The notes beneath the pieces were generated by a model, which did not search any database, was not told the origin of the DNA, and saw only the letters and a program-made list of their open reading frames with translations. Position numbers and translations under genes: made by a program. This document shows positions 47,807 through 60,544 of a stretch of DNA of 64,000 nucleotides, one piece after another. The DNA is taken from contig NC_044977.1 in assembly GCF_008728515.1 (NCBI RefSeq), positions 170,671,139 through 170,735,138 on the forward strand, in the 5' to 3' direction. Source of the DNA: Papio anubis. Its lineage: Eukaryota; Chordata; Mammalia; Primates; Cercopithecidae. Position 1 is the stretch's first letter, and the number at the start of each line of letters is the position of its first letter.

Positions 47807-50095
47807 AAAATTCCCTCAAAGTTCACCGTATGGAATTCCTAGAAGTAGATTTATTTGTACCATTTGAAAGAATTTGTGTTTAATATTTCAAAACCTTATT
47901 ACCTATTTCATCTTTTGGAAAATTAAAGTTTCATGCTTGGAATGGATAACATTCAATGAGGCCAGCTGTTGTTTAATATTTGGATTATGCTGCCATGTAG
48001 CTCTGTCACCAGAAAAACATTGATTTTAATGGAGATTATTTTTCCTCATCCAGTTTTCTTTAAAATTAGTATATTATGATTGAGATGATGTCAGAAAATA
48101 AGTTCATACTTTGATCTATTAATAATGTAACTGTGAGTTACTAGCTCTGAAAGCAGAAATTATTAGAAATTTTGTAGCAGAAATTATTAGTTCTAAAATC
48201 CTTTTCTTGTATTCTAGCTATTTTCCCTCAAATTTAATAATATAAAGAGTATTTTTAATTTTTATCTTAATACCTTGTCATTTTCTGTTTTTTTGATCCT
48301 GCCTTTTATACAAAATTTTCAATTTTGCAACAGAAAAAATATTTTGTCTTGAATTTGTAACATTTAGCTTGCTCAATTTTAAGTGATTAATTTTTATACT
48401 AATGAAATTTAAAACCCAATGACTAGAATATTAGTATGATTATGTTGATATAATATGTATTTATATATCTTTAAAGGTAAATGAATTTGGTTATCACACA
48501 ATATTTAAGGACATAATTAAAGTAGTTGTAGAGTTTAGAATATGTAAGTATCAATCCCAAATATCAAACTTAGCCAACACACTGAGAGCAACATTGAAGA
48601 ACAGCAACTACATTTTAGGGGCATAGGTTACTTGAGATGTTGTTATATCAACAAGGTGTTTTAATTGTTAAAATTGTTTCTACTTTGTAAGTTTTCATAA
48701 GCAATACATTTCAACCATGTTAGAGTAAAGCACTTTATTTCCATCAGCCAGAAAACTCACAATATATATTTATTTGGTTAGAAGAAAAGAGCTTACTCCC
48801 ATCTGTCAGTCAACTTTAAAATTATGAACAAAATTGATCAATTATAACCAAAACTTTTCAAAATAAGAAAAATTATAATGATATAAATGGCACCCTGTTA
48901 GGGGTGGCACCTGTGCAGTATACAGCTTGAAAAGTCAAAGGTAGCACCCTTGCAAAGAAGTCAAAGGAATAAATAATGCACATGCATTCTTGAAAAGATA
49001 TCCAGGAAGAGATATTTTGTATATAAATCTTACATTTAGAGTACACAATTGGAAATTCTTTCCTCTTTCTCGAGATAGGTTAAAGATACTTTGGTTGAGG
49101 TTCATGAAGTCTGGCTTGATATTAAACAGTTAAAAATATTAATAAATTATTTCCTGTTCTTTGGAGTAAAATAATTTATGTTTAAGGCTTTTCAAAAGCG
49201 GTCAGATATATAGTAGATGTTGAATAAAATAATATTTGCTGAATGAATAAATGAATCAGTGCTTTTTGAATATTCAAGAGTGTAGTTATAACTAGATAAA
49301 AATCTTGTCTTCATTTGAAATTAATTCACAAATCATACTACTATATATGTATATATGTATATATATGTATATACCGTATATGTCTATATATGATTAAATA
49401 GTTTTATATGCTAAGGAAATAAGGAACTATTCACATATATTTTCAAAACCTCCTGTTTTCATTCAAGCAATATGTAACTTTTATAACAAATAAATATAGT
49501 AAAATTTTAATACACTGCTTTAAATAAGGAGTATTTCTGCATTGACTGAGTGTTTTGATAGATAAGTTTCACAATTATGTTATTAAATGTTTTATATGTT
49601 AAACATTTATCTTAAAAATGTAATATATTCTGTGTATAGTATATACTTACATGCATATATATTTTAGATATTAATGTTAAAATTAATATTATCATTAATA
49701 TTAAAAAACCATTCAGCTTAAGAAATCACTCAAAATTCTTATAAAGCTTTGATTTACTATACAAAAGTTATGCACAAATACCACCACATGTACAAGAAAT
49801 CAGTGTGTTAACCTTAAAGAAAAAGGTCTTTGAAGGGAAATAGTAAAACAGTAAATTAAAAAAATATTTTTTCAACTTTGTAAGGTAAAACTATCACTTT
49901 AATAGCAAATAATTCTATAAATCCCTTTTTTTTCTTATAATCCAAAAACTGTCACAAACAACAATCTGATAGTCAACAAATATTTATATTACAAGTACTG
50001 GACACATAGGAGATGATCCAGAAAAATTTCTTAAATATTATTATATATTTATTAAATGTGATCTAAATGGAACATACCATAGTACATCATGTATT
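47807..50095. other. Unique, very AT-rich sequence
   Basis: No confident repeat or gene. Contains a short direct repeat GCAGAAATTATTAG (48153-48166, 48177-48190) and a TATATG-type tract at 49340-49392. Confidence 0.5.
49340..49392. repeat. (TATATG)n-like low-complexity tract
   Basis: About 50 bases of TATATATG/TATATGTA units. Seen directly. Confidence 0.85.
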
Positions 50096-50887
50096 TCTTC
50101 TCCTCACAATACCCACTCTTAGAATTTTGAAAGAAAGCTATAATTTACTGCTCTCCACATGCCCTGGCCTTCTCTACCAATGGCTGCGTCTGGAATTTCT
50201 AAAAGATTTTGGAATTTTAAAATTCCACGCAATACATTTACCCCATTTTTGCATCCATTCCTTGATGATTGCCTTCAACTTCTTGCCACCAAAAACAACA
50301 GTGAGATACTCATCTTTTTAGGTTTCCTTGATTATGAATATTCTGTTACTCATTTTGTAGCTCGAAGGGTCCCTGTCTTTTTCTTGTTAATTACAGGAAT
50401 TATTTTTACTTTCTAGATATTGATCCCTGGGTTTTTTTTCTTTTAGTCTGTCAACTGGCTGTTACCTTTGTTCCTAATGTACTTAATTGAACGGAAGTTG
50501 TAATTTTCTTATACAATCAATTCCTCTTTTTTGCTGCCATAATTCATATTTTTTAGAGTTTTAATTATGAATGAAGTTCTTTCCCTTAATCCCACTTCAG
50601 ACACAAGAATATTCCCCTACATTATCTTCTCTTACCTTTTTAGTTTTAACTTGCACGCTTAGGTTTTTAATACATCCTGAGTCTATCTTGATAAGATGTT
50701 AGGCAGCTATTCAGTTTTACTTTTCCTCATAGAGGAGCCAGTTTTCTCTGCGCTGATAATGGGTTCTTTTCACATTGGTTTGTGATTTTATCTTAATAAT
50801 AATGTTTTCTTATACACATACTTTTTTTTCCCCTCCCTGAACACTCCATTTTTTCCAAAGCTCAATTTCTCTGTTCTCGAATCAATA

Positions 50888-51225
50888 TAGTCCTGCACCA
50901 CATCATGACATTTTGGTCAACAGCAACCCACACATACAACTGTGGTTTCATAAGATTACAATGTTGTATTTTTACTGTAACTTTTCTATGTTTATACATA
51001 TTTAGATACACAAATACTTAGCATCGTGTTACAATTGCCTGTATTATAATATTCAGTACAGTAACATGCTGTATGTGTTTCTAGCCCAGGAGCAGTAGGC
51101 TATATACCATACAGCCTAAGTGTACAGTGGGTTATACATCTGGGTTTGTGTAAGTATGCTTTATGATGTTCACACGATGACAAATTTCTCAGAAAGTGTC
51201 CCCATCCTTAAGTGACTCATGACTA
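50888..51225 (-). mobile_element. Tigger-type (Tc1/mariner) MITE, MER8-like
   Basis: 338-bp element with inverted ends ('TAGTCCTGCACCACATCATG' and, reversed, 'TAGTCATGAGTCACTTAAGG') and a TA on each side (50886-50887, 51226-51227). Internal 'TAGGCTATATACCATACAGC' is typical. No transposase. Family name from memory. Confidence 0.78.
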
Positions 51226-51976
51226 TAGAATACTGTTTTTGTAATTTTGGCTTTTTATGTTTAATATCTGGTAGGACAAGCTTACTTTCTCTTTTTAAGT
51301 TAACTTAGCTATTTGTCACCTTTGTTTTTCACTTACAATTTAATTTCTTGAATTCCTAAAAAAATTTTTAAAAAATTTTATTTGGAGTATATTGAATTCG
51401 TATCATTTTTAATAGACATCATCGTATTATGAACTCAGTTCAATAACATGGAATATATTCCCATTTATTTATATCATCTTCTATTTTTTTTTAAATCAAT
51501 TTTTACATTTTCCCCCTTAGGGTTTTTGTGTATGCTTTGTGATTTCTGGATACTTTGTAATTTTTGATCCTATCAGGACTGGTCTCTTATTTTTATTTAT
51601 AATTTGTATTTGGTTATATATGGTGTAGAAAGATTTTTCCAAGGTGATATATTTACCAGTTTTACTAAGCACTGTAATTCCTATTCCATTGTTTTCTATC
51701 TTTGTTTTTCTATCATGTTTTTTGGGTTTTCTTTGATGCTATTTTTCTAACTTCTTAAGTTGAATTTTTAGTGTGTGGTTTTTAACCTCTCCTGTTTCCT
51801 GGTCAATGTACTAAAGCTATAAATCTCCGTGTGTTGTTTTAGCTGTGTCAAATAAATTTGAATATAGAATGTTTTATTGCCATTTAGTTTTAAGCATTTC
51901 ATTATTCCTTTTTTAGTCCAAGAGCTTTTTGGCAATACACTATTTAGTTTCTACACATAGCATTTTAAATCTATGT

Positions 51977-52089
51977 GCATTGCATTACAATTGCCTGTAT
52001 TATAAAAATTTTTAAATTTCTTTTAGGAATTCAATAAATCGTAAGTGAAAAAATAAAGATGACAAATAGCTAAGCTAACTTAAAAAGAG
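51977..52089. repeat. Chimeric local duplication in old L1
   Basis: 51977-52005 is a direct copy of 51021-51049 in the nearby Tigger-type element (18 bases, ACAATTGCCTGTATTATA, identical). About 52006-52089 is an inverted copy of 51289-51374 in the nearby L1 (for example TGACAAATAGCTAAG), with a roughly 6-base gap and a few mismatches. Confidence 0.88.
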
Positions 52090-52560
52090 GAATTTTTAAA
52101 ATCTGTTTTTTAATTATAATTTCTAAATTTATTGTATTATAATAAGAGAATATAGTCAATATTACAGAGAATCTGTGGAATTTATTGAAGTTATCCTTGT
52201 GGCCTAATGTACAGTCAATTTTTGTGTATATCTCTAATGTGCTCAAAAAGAATGTGTTTTCTTTTTCTTGGTTTCATGGTTTCATATGTATCTAATTCCT
52301 TAAATTTATTAATTAAATTGCTCAATTTATTTCCAAACATCTGCAGACTTTTCATCTGTTTGATCTGCAAGTTTCTTAGACAGGGTATGTAAAAATCCTC
52401 AACTATAGTTATTGATAAATACAATTCTCACTAAAATTTTGTAAATGTTCTGAAGTTGTGTTGTTAGGAGAGGATGCATTTTGGGTGGCTAAAATTATTG
52501 TTCTATTAGGTCTTTTACCAGTATATACTTTTTAAAAAAAATGCCTTATACTATCTTTTG

Positions 52561-53500
52561 CCTTGAATTAAAATTAGCCATATATTAGGATTTCTATTTT
52601 AGCCTTCCCTTGGTTAATTTTTTAAACTGTTTTTATCCTTTTATTTTTTATTTTTATTTGTTTTATTTTAAATATATCTTTTGTAAACATTAGGTTGTAA
52701 ATCTTATGTTTTTAAAAACCCTGTGGCTGACTGGCTTTGCCTCCAGCGCCTTCAAATAGCTGCATTGTTTGTTCTTTGTTTTTTTGAATTTTACACAAGT
52801 TTTTACAGATGTTCGCAGCGGGAGGGTTGGTCTGATTCTACCTACTCTGTCATATCCGGAAACAAGACACATTTTTCAATTAAAAACAAAAACTCATTTG
52901 TTTCAAGTAAATGAGATGAAGACCATTTTTTAGGAAAACAGGATACTTTTTAAATAAGGATCTTGGTAGCAGTTAGACACAGGGCAGATGATACATTAAC
53001 TAATCCAGAATTCTTTAAATGTAAATGATTACAATTCACGAATCATTCTTATCTTCCACGTGGTTTTCAACCCCAGGATCTTCATTTAATGCAAATATCA
53101 AATACTATTTCTGAGAATTTATATTTTAAAGGCAACATTAAAATTAATCACGTTCCCAAATTGACCCCCTGTGCACAAGGGCATTATGTATGTGGTATAA
53201 ATCACCATCTTAGACACAAAGTCTCTGAGGTAGAGGCTTCTAAGTACACAAATATCAAAAAGCCCCACCCTTTGATATTTTATTAATTTATAAATCTCTT
53301 AAATCCATATCTTTAATGGTAGTTTTGTCCATAATGGTAGCTAAATTTTGTGTCCTGTGATGAAATGATCACCAAAATCAAGTGTTAAATCTGATTTGGC
53401 TACATCTATTAGTACTGATTGTAAATACAGCAAAATCGATTCCAATGGTCTATATTTTAAAATCTACTTAGAAATAGCTATTTGGTAATCATGAAGACTG
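52561..53500. other. Unique AT-rich sequence, no feature seen
   Basis: No gene or confident repeat recognised. A short L2-like end may lie at 53510-53590. Confidence 0.45.
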
Positions 53501-53944
53501 CATCTTGCTAGAGGGAGAGCGCTTTGGATGCCACTGTATTCCCAGCATCTGGTGAAATCTCTGGCACATAGTAGTTTTACCAATGGAGGACTGTACCATT
53601 CATTCTTCATGTCAATCATCTACCTATAATCCAAGAACAAGTACACTAATTTCAGGACTTGGTTCAACAAATCTACCATGTGTCTCCCATTAGGATTAAG
53701 GCTGATAGATAAATTTCCTTGCAAAGTACTTAGGCAGAACTCTGGTGAAAATGGCTTTGTAAATGTTATCTCCTGTAAATGAATGTTGATTGGCTTAAAG
53801 TAGTCAGTGTACATTAAATGTGTAAGGTGACTCTAAAAATCTTCTCATAAAAGCTTTTTTTGCCTTAAAAGTCCACTTAATTCATTAAAAAAATACCTTT
53901 TAGAATACACAGATTTGCCAAAAGGGAGTACCGAGAAAACAAGG

Positions 53945-54283
53945 TGATATGGTTTGACCATGTCCCCACACACACCTTATCATGAATTCCCATGTGTTGT
54001 AGGAGGGACCCAGTGGGAGGTAATTATTCAGTTACCATGGGGTCAGGTCTCTCCTCTGCTGTTCTTGTGATAGTGAATGAGTCTCATGAGATCTGATGGT
54101 TTTAAAATGGAGAGTTTCCCTGCACAAGCTCTCTTATCTTGTCTGCTGCCATGTCAGATGTGCCTTTCACCTTCTGCCATGATTGCGAGGCCTCACCAGA
54201 GGAACTCAGTCCAATAAACCTCTTTCTTTTGTAAATTGCCCAGCGTTGGGTATGTCTTTATCAGCCACGTGGAAACAAAGGCA
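53945..54283 (+). repeat. 5' LTR of MaLR provirus, 3' end deleted
   Basis: Starts TGATATGGTTTGACC. Contains 'GGGAGGTAATTATTCAG' and 'CCAATAAACCTCTTTC' (polyadenylation signal AATAAA). Stops after 'GCCACGTGGAAAC', short of the usual 'GACTAATACA' end. Confidence 0.88.
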
Positions 54284-54637
54284 TTCAGTTTTATAAGGGA
54301 AGCAGAGTATAAAAGTGGAAAATTTGCAGCCTGACAACGTGATAAAAAAGAAAATCCCATTTTCTGAGGAGAAATTCAAGCCTGTTGCAGAAATTTGCAT
54401 AAGAAATGAGCAGTCGAATGTTAATCCCCAAGTCAATGGGGAAAATGACTTCAGGGTACGTCAGAGGTCTTCATGGCAGCCCCTCCCATCACAGTCCTGG
54501 AGGTCTAGGAAGAAAAAATGGTTTTGTGGTCTTTTGAGTTAATGCTGAAATGAGTTAAGACTTTGGGGGACTGTTGAGAAGGCATGATTAGTTTTGAAAT
54601 GTGAGGACATGAGATTTGGGATGGGCCAGGGGTAGAA

Positions 54638-55324
54638 TCATATCCTTTGGCTGTGTACCCACCCAAATCTCATTTTTAATTCCCACGTGCTGTGGGAGGG
54701 ACCCAGTGGGAAGTAATTATTCAATTACCATGGGGCAAGCCATTCCCATGCTGTTCTCATGATAGCGAGTAAGTCTCATGAGACCTGATAGCTTTAGTCT
54801 GGGTGCTGTGGCTCATGCCTGTAATCCCAGCCCTTTGGGAGGCCGAGGCAGGCAGATCACCTGAGGTCAGGAGTTTGAGATCAGCTTGACCAATATGGAG
54901 AAACCCTGTCTCTATTAAAAATGCAAAATTAGCTGGGCTTGATGATGAATGCGTGTAATCTCAGCTATTCGGGAGGCTCAGGCAGAAGAATTGCTTGAAC
55001 CTGGGAGGTGGAGGTTGCAGTGAGCCGAGATCACACCATTGCACTCCAGCCTGGGCAACAAGAGCAAAACATTGTCACAAAAAAAAAAAAAAAAAAAAAA
55101 AAGAGAGAGAGAGAGAGAGATCTGATGACTTTAAAAAGGGAGTTTTCCTGCACAAGCTCTCTCTTTTCTTATCTGCCACCATGTGAGACGTGCCTTTCAC
55201 CTTCCACTATGATTGTGAAGCCTCTCTGGTCAGGTGGATCTATAAGTCCAATAAACCTCTTTCTTTTGTAAATTGCCCAGTCTTGGGTATGTCTTTATTG
55301 GCAGCATGGAAACAGACTAATACA
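54638..55324 (+). repeat. 3' LTR of MaLR provirus, interrupted by Alu
   Basis: Same order as the 5' LTR ('GGCTGTGTACCCACCC', 'AATAAACCTCTTTC') and complete to 'GACTAATACA'. Split by an Alu at 54797-55118. Confidence 0.9.
54797..55118 (+). mobile_element. Alu in MaLR 3' LTR, with (GA)n in its tail
   Basis: Complete diverged Alu starting 'GTCTGGGTGCTGTGGCTCAT'. The flanks AGACCTGATAGCTTTA (54781-54796) and AGATCTGATGACTTTA (about 55119-55134) are a decayed 16-bp duplication. The A tail ends in a GA run. Confidence 0.93.
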
Positions 55325-55329
55325 CAAGG

Positions 55330-58035
55330 TAAATACGTCCTCTGGCCTACACCTACACTCTCTTGAGCTCAACTCTCTGGGAAGATGATGAGGGGGCAGG
55401 GAGAGTCAGTAAGACACAGGCTAGTATAATCCTTAACCAATTTTTGAAAAAACCCAAGAATAAGACCTTGAACTTCTCATCCAACATACCTTACTTGCAG
55501 TGATAACATGAGACAAACTAGGTAAGACAAACATATGTTTGAAACTGTGTCATTTATTTGCACTGGCTACAACAAAAAATGTTGGAGAAAAAATATCTTC
55601 ACAATATCCAGAGCTCACACATCCAGGTCCAATTTAACCACTTGTATGTAAAATCTCAACCCTACCCCTTATAATCACATTCTTTGTCTATTGCACAAAT
55701 TTCTTTCAATCTTTTCTCCAGTTTTTGCCCCAAGATGGAGCTGACAAAACTACCCGTTGTCTGTGCTTGGTTAACTTTTCACATGATTTACATAAAGCTT
55801 TTTCATTTTAATGTCATCACATGTAGAAGGTGCCCTTTTACTTCAGTAATTAGGACTGAGGTAATTTACAGAGGCGATTGGTACATGCAAGTTCCATCTT
55901 TGCCAGGACCTCTGTCTGCTCTAAGAGGTTGAATTTCAGCTGTAGTATTGACTCATCACATACTTAAAGTCACAGGTGTTGGAAAAATACAAAATTTGCC
56001 TCCTTGCTATGTAATTAATTGACTAGGGAAGCATTCTTCATTATTCCTCCAACACAGTATTTTAATATATTTTCCAAAATTCCTTTCCTAGAATAAAAAT
56101 ATCTGATATAATAAAATTCCCTTCTTTCTATCTTCTGTCATAGATAGATAATTTCTTTGCTCTTTTTGATTAACATCTATAAGGCCAGTTTCTAAGGTTA
56201 AAAAATGAGTTAATAAATATGTTGCTATTTTACTTAGGCTATTACAACAAATATAGTCATATCATCTATGTGGTTTGGACATTGGAATAAGTTTATTTTT
56301 TGTTTTTATAGTTTGGATAGAAATCAACCCTGGTCTTAAGCACTTTTTACAAAACTATGCAATGTTCCATCCACATTTAGTATACTGTGAATTTGATCAA
56401 GTTACAAATCCTGTTTGAACAGAAATGAGTAACCACTGTGGGATTATCATGTCCAAATTTAAAGACAACAAAAAATGTTTTATTTCTCGAAAATATGCAT
56501 TACTGAAATTATTAGTGCCTACAAATAATTATAATCATAATTTACTAATTCACATATATTATACCATTTAGAAAAACAAAGATTCAAAGAAAGCTTATAG
56601 CAATTAAGGCTCAAAAGTAGGAGTTCAGTTGCAGCCCAATATAAGTTTTCAAATGAAGAAGGGAATTTCCAAAGAGGATCTTTACCGTAAAATAATAAGA
56701 GGAGAGCAGATACGAGACTTTATGTAATGTAGGTTTACTTTAAGGAATTATTTTGCAAGAATATGGCTTACTAGAATGTGTGACTGAGATGAGCTAAAAA
56801 TCCATTATTTAAAAATTAATTTCTCAGTGTCTTTTAGTGAAGGGTTAGATTAAGAATGCTTTTAAAAAAAAGAATGCTTAACTTGGAGTCTGTGTTCTGA
56901 GGGGCTTTACCTATGGGTTTCAGGGTCCTCAACTCTCCTGAAATGGTATGCAAAGAATATACAAAAAGGAAAATTTGCCAGGAAGAGGGCCTATAACTTG
57001 TATCAGATACTCAAAAGAGCCCATAACGATTCCTACGCTATCCCCAAAATTACAAACTAGTAGAAAAATGACTTCCTGGAGCTTTGTTAATAGCATTAAG
57101 AATGAAGGGTACGCATGTATTTCATCTTTTACTGCCAGGTACCATGAGTAAAAGTAATCCATATAAATGGATATGCAGAGCAAAAAGGAAAAAATTACCA
57201 AGGAAGTCCCCATGGACCTCTTCTTAAACATTAATAGCTAAATAAATTGCCACTTTTAGATATTCTTACCTGACAAGTTTCCAGATTAGATTGGGGTACA
57301 TAGCCAAGAAAATTATTGAGCTTTAACTTAGACAAAGATGTTACACTCTCTTTTTAAGGATTATTTCAATGTTAAATCACTATGCAAAAAAAAAAAAATC
57401 ACATTTTTGATAACATGAATCAGAAGATTTGAATCTGCAAATGAAATTAACTTAATCAATGGTATTTCAAACTAATTTTTTTCTTGCCAAAACACTATCA
57501 TGAGCACTTCTTGTATCATTGTACTTTTGCAAGGTTATTGAAAGACTAAGATTGATAGTTAGGTTTGATTATTAAAAAAGCTAAAGTTCTTGTTATTATG
57601 GCTTAGTTTTTATGTTATAAATTTTGCTCTTAGATAAGTAGGTCATAAACTATATAAAATATCACTTATCAAAGTCTGTTTATGACCTCTTTCAAATCCA
57701 GAAATCATACTGCTGTCAATTCATTTTTTGCAGGAACCCTAAGTCAACATGAGTCTATGCATCTTGAGTAATTCTTGGCAGGGTGCAGAGTAGTAAATCA
57801 TATTTTATTACTCGAGATGGCAGAAGCTAGAGCTATCTGAAACTTTTGATCACTTCTTGTAAGATCTCATTTGCAAATCTATGATCTAGAATTTCTGAAG
57901 ACATGTTAGAGTTAGTCCTTTGCCAGTATAATAATAATAAAAAAAGATTTAGTCTAATCCCTTCTACCCTCATCTTCCTCTCCCCCAGCCTTCCCCATCC
58001 ACTCCAATTTTCATATCCAAAACTCTTTGCTTCTA
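55330..58035. other. Unique AT-rich sequence, no gene found
   Basis: About 2.7 kb with no confident repeat. Overlapping open frames near 56929-57231 are on opposite strands and have no domain. A short A13 run is at about 57386-57398. Confidence 0.5.
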
Positions 58036-58399
58036 GTCTTTACTCTTGAAGGACAGTCTGGTGGGCTGCAAAATGTGTGGCTTGCATATACTTTTCCTGG
58101 GTATCTTGTAGTTGATCCACATGCTCTGGTATTAAATGTTGTAATGGAAAGGTCTGATGCTAGCTTAGCTCTTTTTCCTTTACAAATGAGTTGATCTCAT
58201 CTCGATGCCCAAAGAATTCTTTCCTTGAATGAAATTTTAATAATTTGAATAGTGTATATCTTAGCATTTACTGTTCTTGGTTAATTTTATCTGCATTATA
58301 GTGTTCTTTTTCAATGTATACATTTATTGAATTGTATTTTGTAAATTTGTTGAATTACACGGTACGTTTTATTGAATTTTTTTTTTTTTTTTCTTTTTT

Positions 58400-58698
58400 G
58401 GCTGGGCATGGTGGCTCACGCTTCTAATCCTAGTACTCTGGGAGGCCAAGGCCAGCGGATCACCTGAGGTTGGGAGTTCAAGACCAGCCTGGCCAGCATG
58501 GTGAAACCCTGTCTCTACTAAAAATACAAAAAATTAGCTGGGTGCAGTGCTGAGCACCTGTAAGCTCAGCTACTTGGGAGGCTGAGGCAGGAGAATCGCT
58601 TGAACCCAGTGGGGCAGAGTTTGGGTGAGCCAAGATCGTGCCACTGCACTCCAGCCTGGGCTACACAGAGAGACTTCATCTCAAAAACAAACAAACAA
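58400..58698 (+). mobile_element. Alu (AluS-like)
   Basis: Full-length Alu starting 'GGCTGGGCATGGTGGCTCAC', ending in an (AAAC)n tail. Preceded by a T-rich run (58376-58399). No clear target-site duplication seen. Confidence 0.94.
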
Positions 58699-58893
58699 AG
58701 AAAATGATGTCAACATGGCTTATCATTGCTGATGCTGACCTTGATATCCTGACTGAGATAGTGTTTGTCATGTTCCTCTACTGCAGAGTTATACTTTTCC
58801 CACCTTTTCCCTACTGTATTCTTTGGAAGGAAGTTATTATATCTAGGTTATCCTTAAGGACTAAGGAGTTATGACCACTTCTTTCAGGAAAGA

Positions 58894-58942
<49 letters not shown>
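58894..58942. repeat. (TA)n(CA)n compound microsatellite
   Basis: About 19 TA units followed by about 5 CA units. Seen directly. Confidence 0.95.
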
Positions 58943-59654
58943 TAAAATTTAGAATTTTTCTGCCTGTGAGCAGTATCTCTTATTTATTTAACCATTTATA
59001 CCAATATTAACTCATGGTTATTTATTTAATTTATTGGGTTATAATCCAATAGTACTTTCTTTATTTTGTTGCTGAAATTGTTCAACCTTTGGCCATTGGT
59101 TGCTCTTTCAGCTGGCTCTTGTGTCCCTTTGACATATCTCTTTCACTGAAAGTTATTTATTTATTTGCACTTTCTTACTTTCTGACATTAAGCTGCTCCA
59201 GGGTTATCTTGTATGTTTCCTGCCTCAGTCCTGGAATCCTCCATTTCTTCAAGGAGCCCTGGTTCCTTTCACTGGAGAATCGTATTAGAAATTAAGCTAT
59301 AGGCACTATGTGTGCTTGTTACTACAGCGTTGTTGCTTCTAGGTCTTCTTAGATGACAGAACAAAAACAATATGCTTGCATACTAATTTGGATATATACA
59401 GATATCTATAAATATTTCTACAGGTAACCATTGTATCTATATTGAACTGAATATCATTTCATATCAATGGTTCCAACACCAACCATTACCACATGGATTA
59501 CCCTCCCTTTTCTTTTACATAACCTCCGGCTCCAATATTGAGAAACCTGGGCCAACTATCCGCTATTCCATTTACTTAATTGTTCCATATAATAGCATAT
59601 ACTAGTATCAAAATTGTTAATAAGTATCACCTGTATTGTTGATAAACAATCTTA

Positions 59655-59995
59655 TTAGAGTACAGTAGTTATATATATTTATATAACTATATTTTAATAT
59701 ATTTATATGTATAAATCATTTTTTGTTTTAATATATTTTATAAATATATAAAGACAAATATATAAATATATATTATAAAGATGGAAATAGATTTACATAT
59801 AAATATATAATTTATATATATAAACTACATATAGTTTAAATATATAATTTATATATATAAGCTACATATACTTTATATATATAAACTATAATATACACTA
59901 TATAGTTTATATATATAAACTATATATACACATTATATATAAAATATATATGCACACTATATATAAAATATGTAAAAGTATATATATACACATAT
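59655..59995. repeat. AT-rich palindromic low-complexity block
   Basis: About 340 bases, over 85% A/T by eye, of TATATAAACTA/TAGTTTATATA units. Contains a perfect 28-bp palindrome at 59899-59926 (half-site TATATAGTTTATAT). Confidence 0.9.
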
Positions 59996-60503
59996 GCCTT
60001 CAGTCTTATAGAATCCCTTCATTTCCAAAGCCTCTTAGGTCAGTAACTTTTTTCTCTAGTCCCTTAAGTAAGATTGTTTCATACATTTTTAATACAGTTA
60101 GATAATTGTCACATTCTACATTCCATCCTAAATGCGTTTTTAAATTTTTTAATACATTAAGGCTTAGTCTTGATAATATAAAGTTCTTTGGATTTTGACC
60201 ATGCACAATATTATGTATCTATAATTATAGTGTCACAAAGCATAGTTTTGCTTCCTTAAAAATTTCCCTACACTTTACTTATTTAACCTTCCCCAACTTC
60301 TTCCTGAATCCATGACAATCATTAATCTTTTTACTATTGCTATAATTTGCCTTTTGCAAAATATCTTATGATTGGAAATATATAGTATGTAGCTTTTTCA
60401 AGCTGGCTTCTTTTTACTTACCAATTTGCATTTAAGATTTGCCATGTTTGTGGCTTGATCACACATTTTCTGTTTTTGCTGAATAATATTCCATTGTATG
60501 GAT

Positions 60504-60504
<1 letters not shown>

Positions 60505-60544
<40 letters not shown>
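60505..60544. repeat. (TTA)n microsatellite at Alu tail
   Basis: About 13 TTA units directly before the antisense Alu monomer, in the place of its tail. It yields a poly-Ile or poly-Asn open frame. Confidence 0.95.

Larger units (their letters stand above)
50100..52560 (-). mobile_element. Old L1 (L1M class) ORF2 region, antisense
   Basis: Diverged antisense L1 ORF2 wording in order, for example 'GGTTTTTAATACATCCTGAG', 'CATTTATTTATATCATCTTC', 'CTAAAGCTATAAATCTCCGT', 'TTGTGGCCTAATGTACAGTC' and 'AAAGAATGTGTTTTC'. Split by a DNA transposon at 50888-51225 and a patchwork insertion at 51977-52089. The left limit is uncertain. Confidence 0.65.
53945..55324 (+). mobile_element. Internally deleted MaLR provirus (THE1/MST type)
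   Basis: Two plus-strand MaLR LTRs around a short internal remnant, flanked by a perfect 5-bp duplication CAAGG (53940-53944 and 55325-55329). MaLR elements are non-autonomous ERVL relatives. The internal part (about 54284-54637) keeps the 3' side of the MST/THE1 internal sequence ('CCATTTTCTGAGGAGAAATT', 'TTAAGACTTTGGGGGACTGT', then a purine-rich 'GGGCCAGGGG' before the 3' LTR). The 5' LTR lacks its last bases, so one deletion removed the LTR end and most of the interior. Confidence 0.9.
58040..59655 (-). mobile_element. Old L1 (L1M class) non-coding region, antisense
   Basis: Resembles antisense L1M sequence I recall in order: 'AAGGTCTGATGCTAGC', 'ATGCCCAAAGAATTCTTTCC', 'TCTTTGGAAGGAAGTTATTA', 'TTATAATCCAATAGTACTTT', 'CTTGTGTCCCTTTGACATAT', 'AGGAGCCCTGGTTCCTTTCA'. 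Interrupted by an Alu and a TA/CA repeat. Subfamily unknown. Confidence 0.6.

Noticed and set aside
48153..48190. Direct repeat GCAGAAATTATTAG separated by 10 bases
   Set aside because: Short and isolated; consistent with a small slippage duplication in AT-rich DNA.
49340..49392. Possible CRISPR-like or tandem array
   Set aside because: Plain TA-rich low complexity without repeat-spacer structure; the genome is a mammal.
58376..58399. T-rich run before a plus-strand Alu, considered as the tail of an antisense retrocopy
   Set aside because: No retrocopied gene sequence recognised next to it; the flanks look like old L1.
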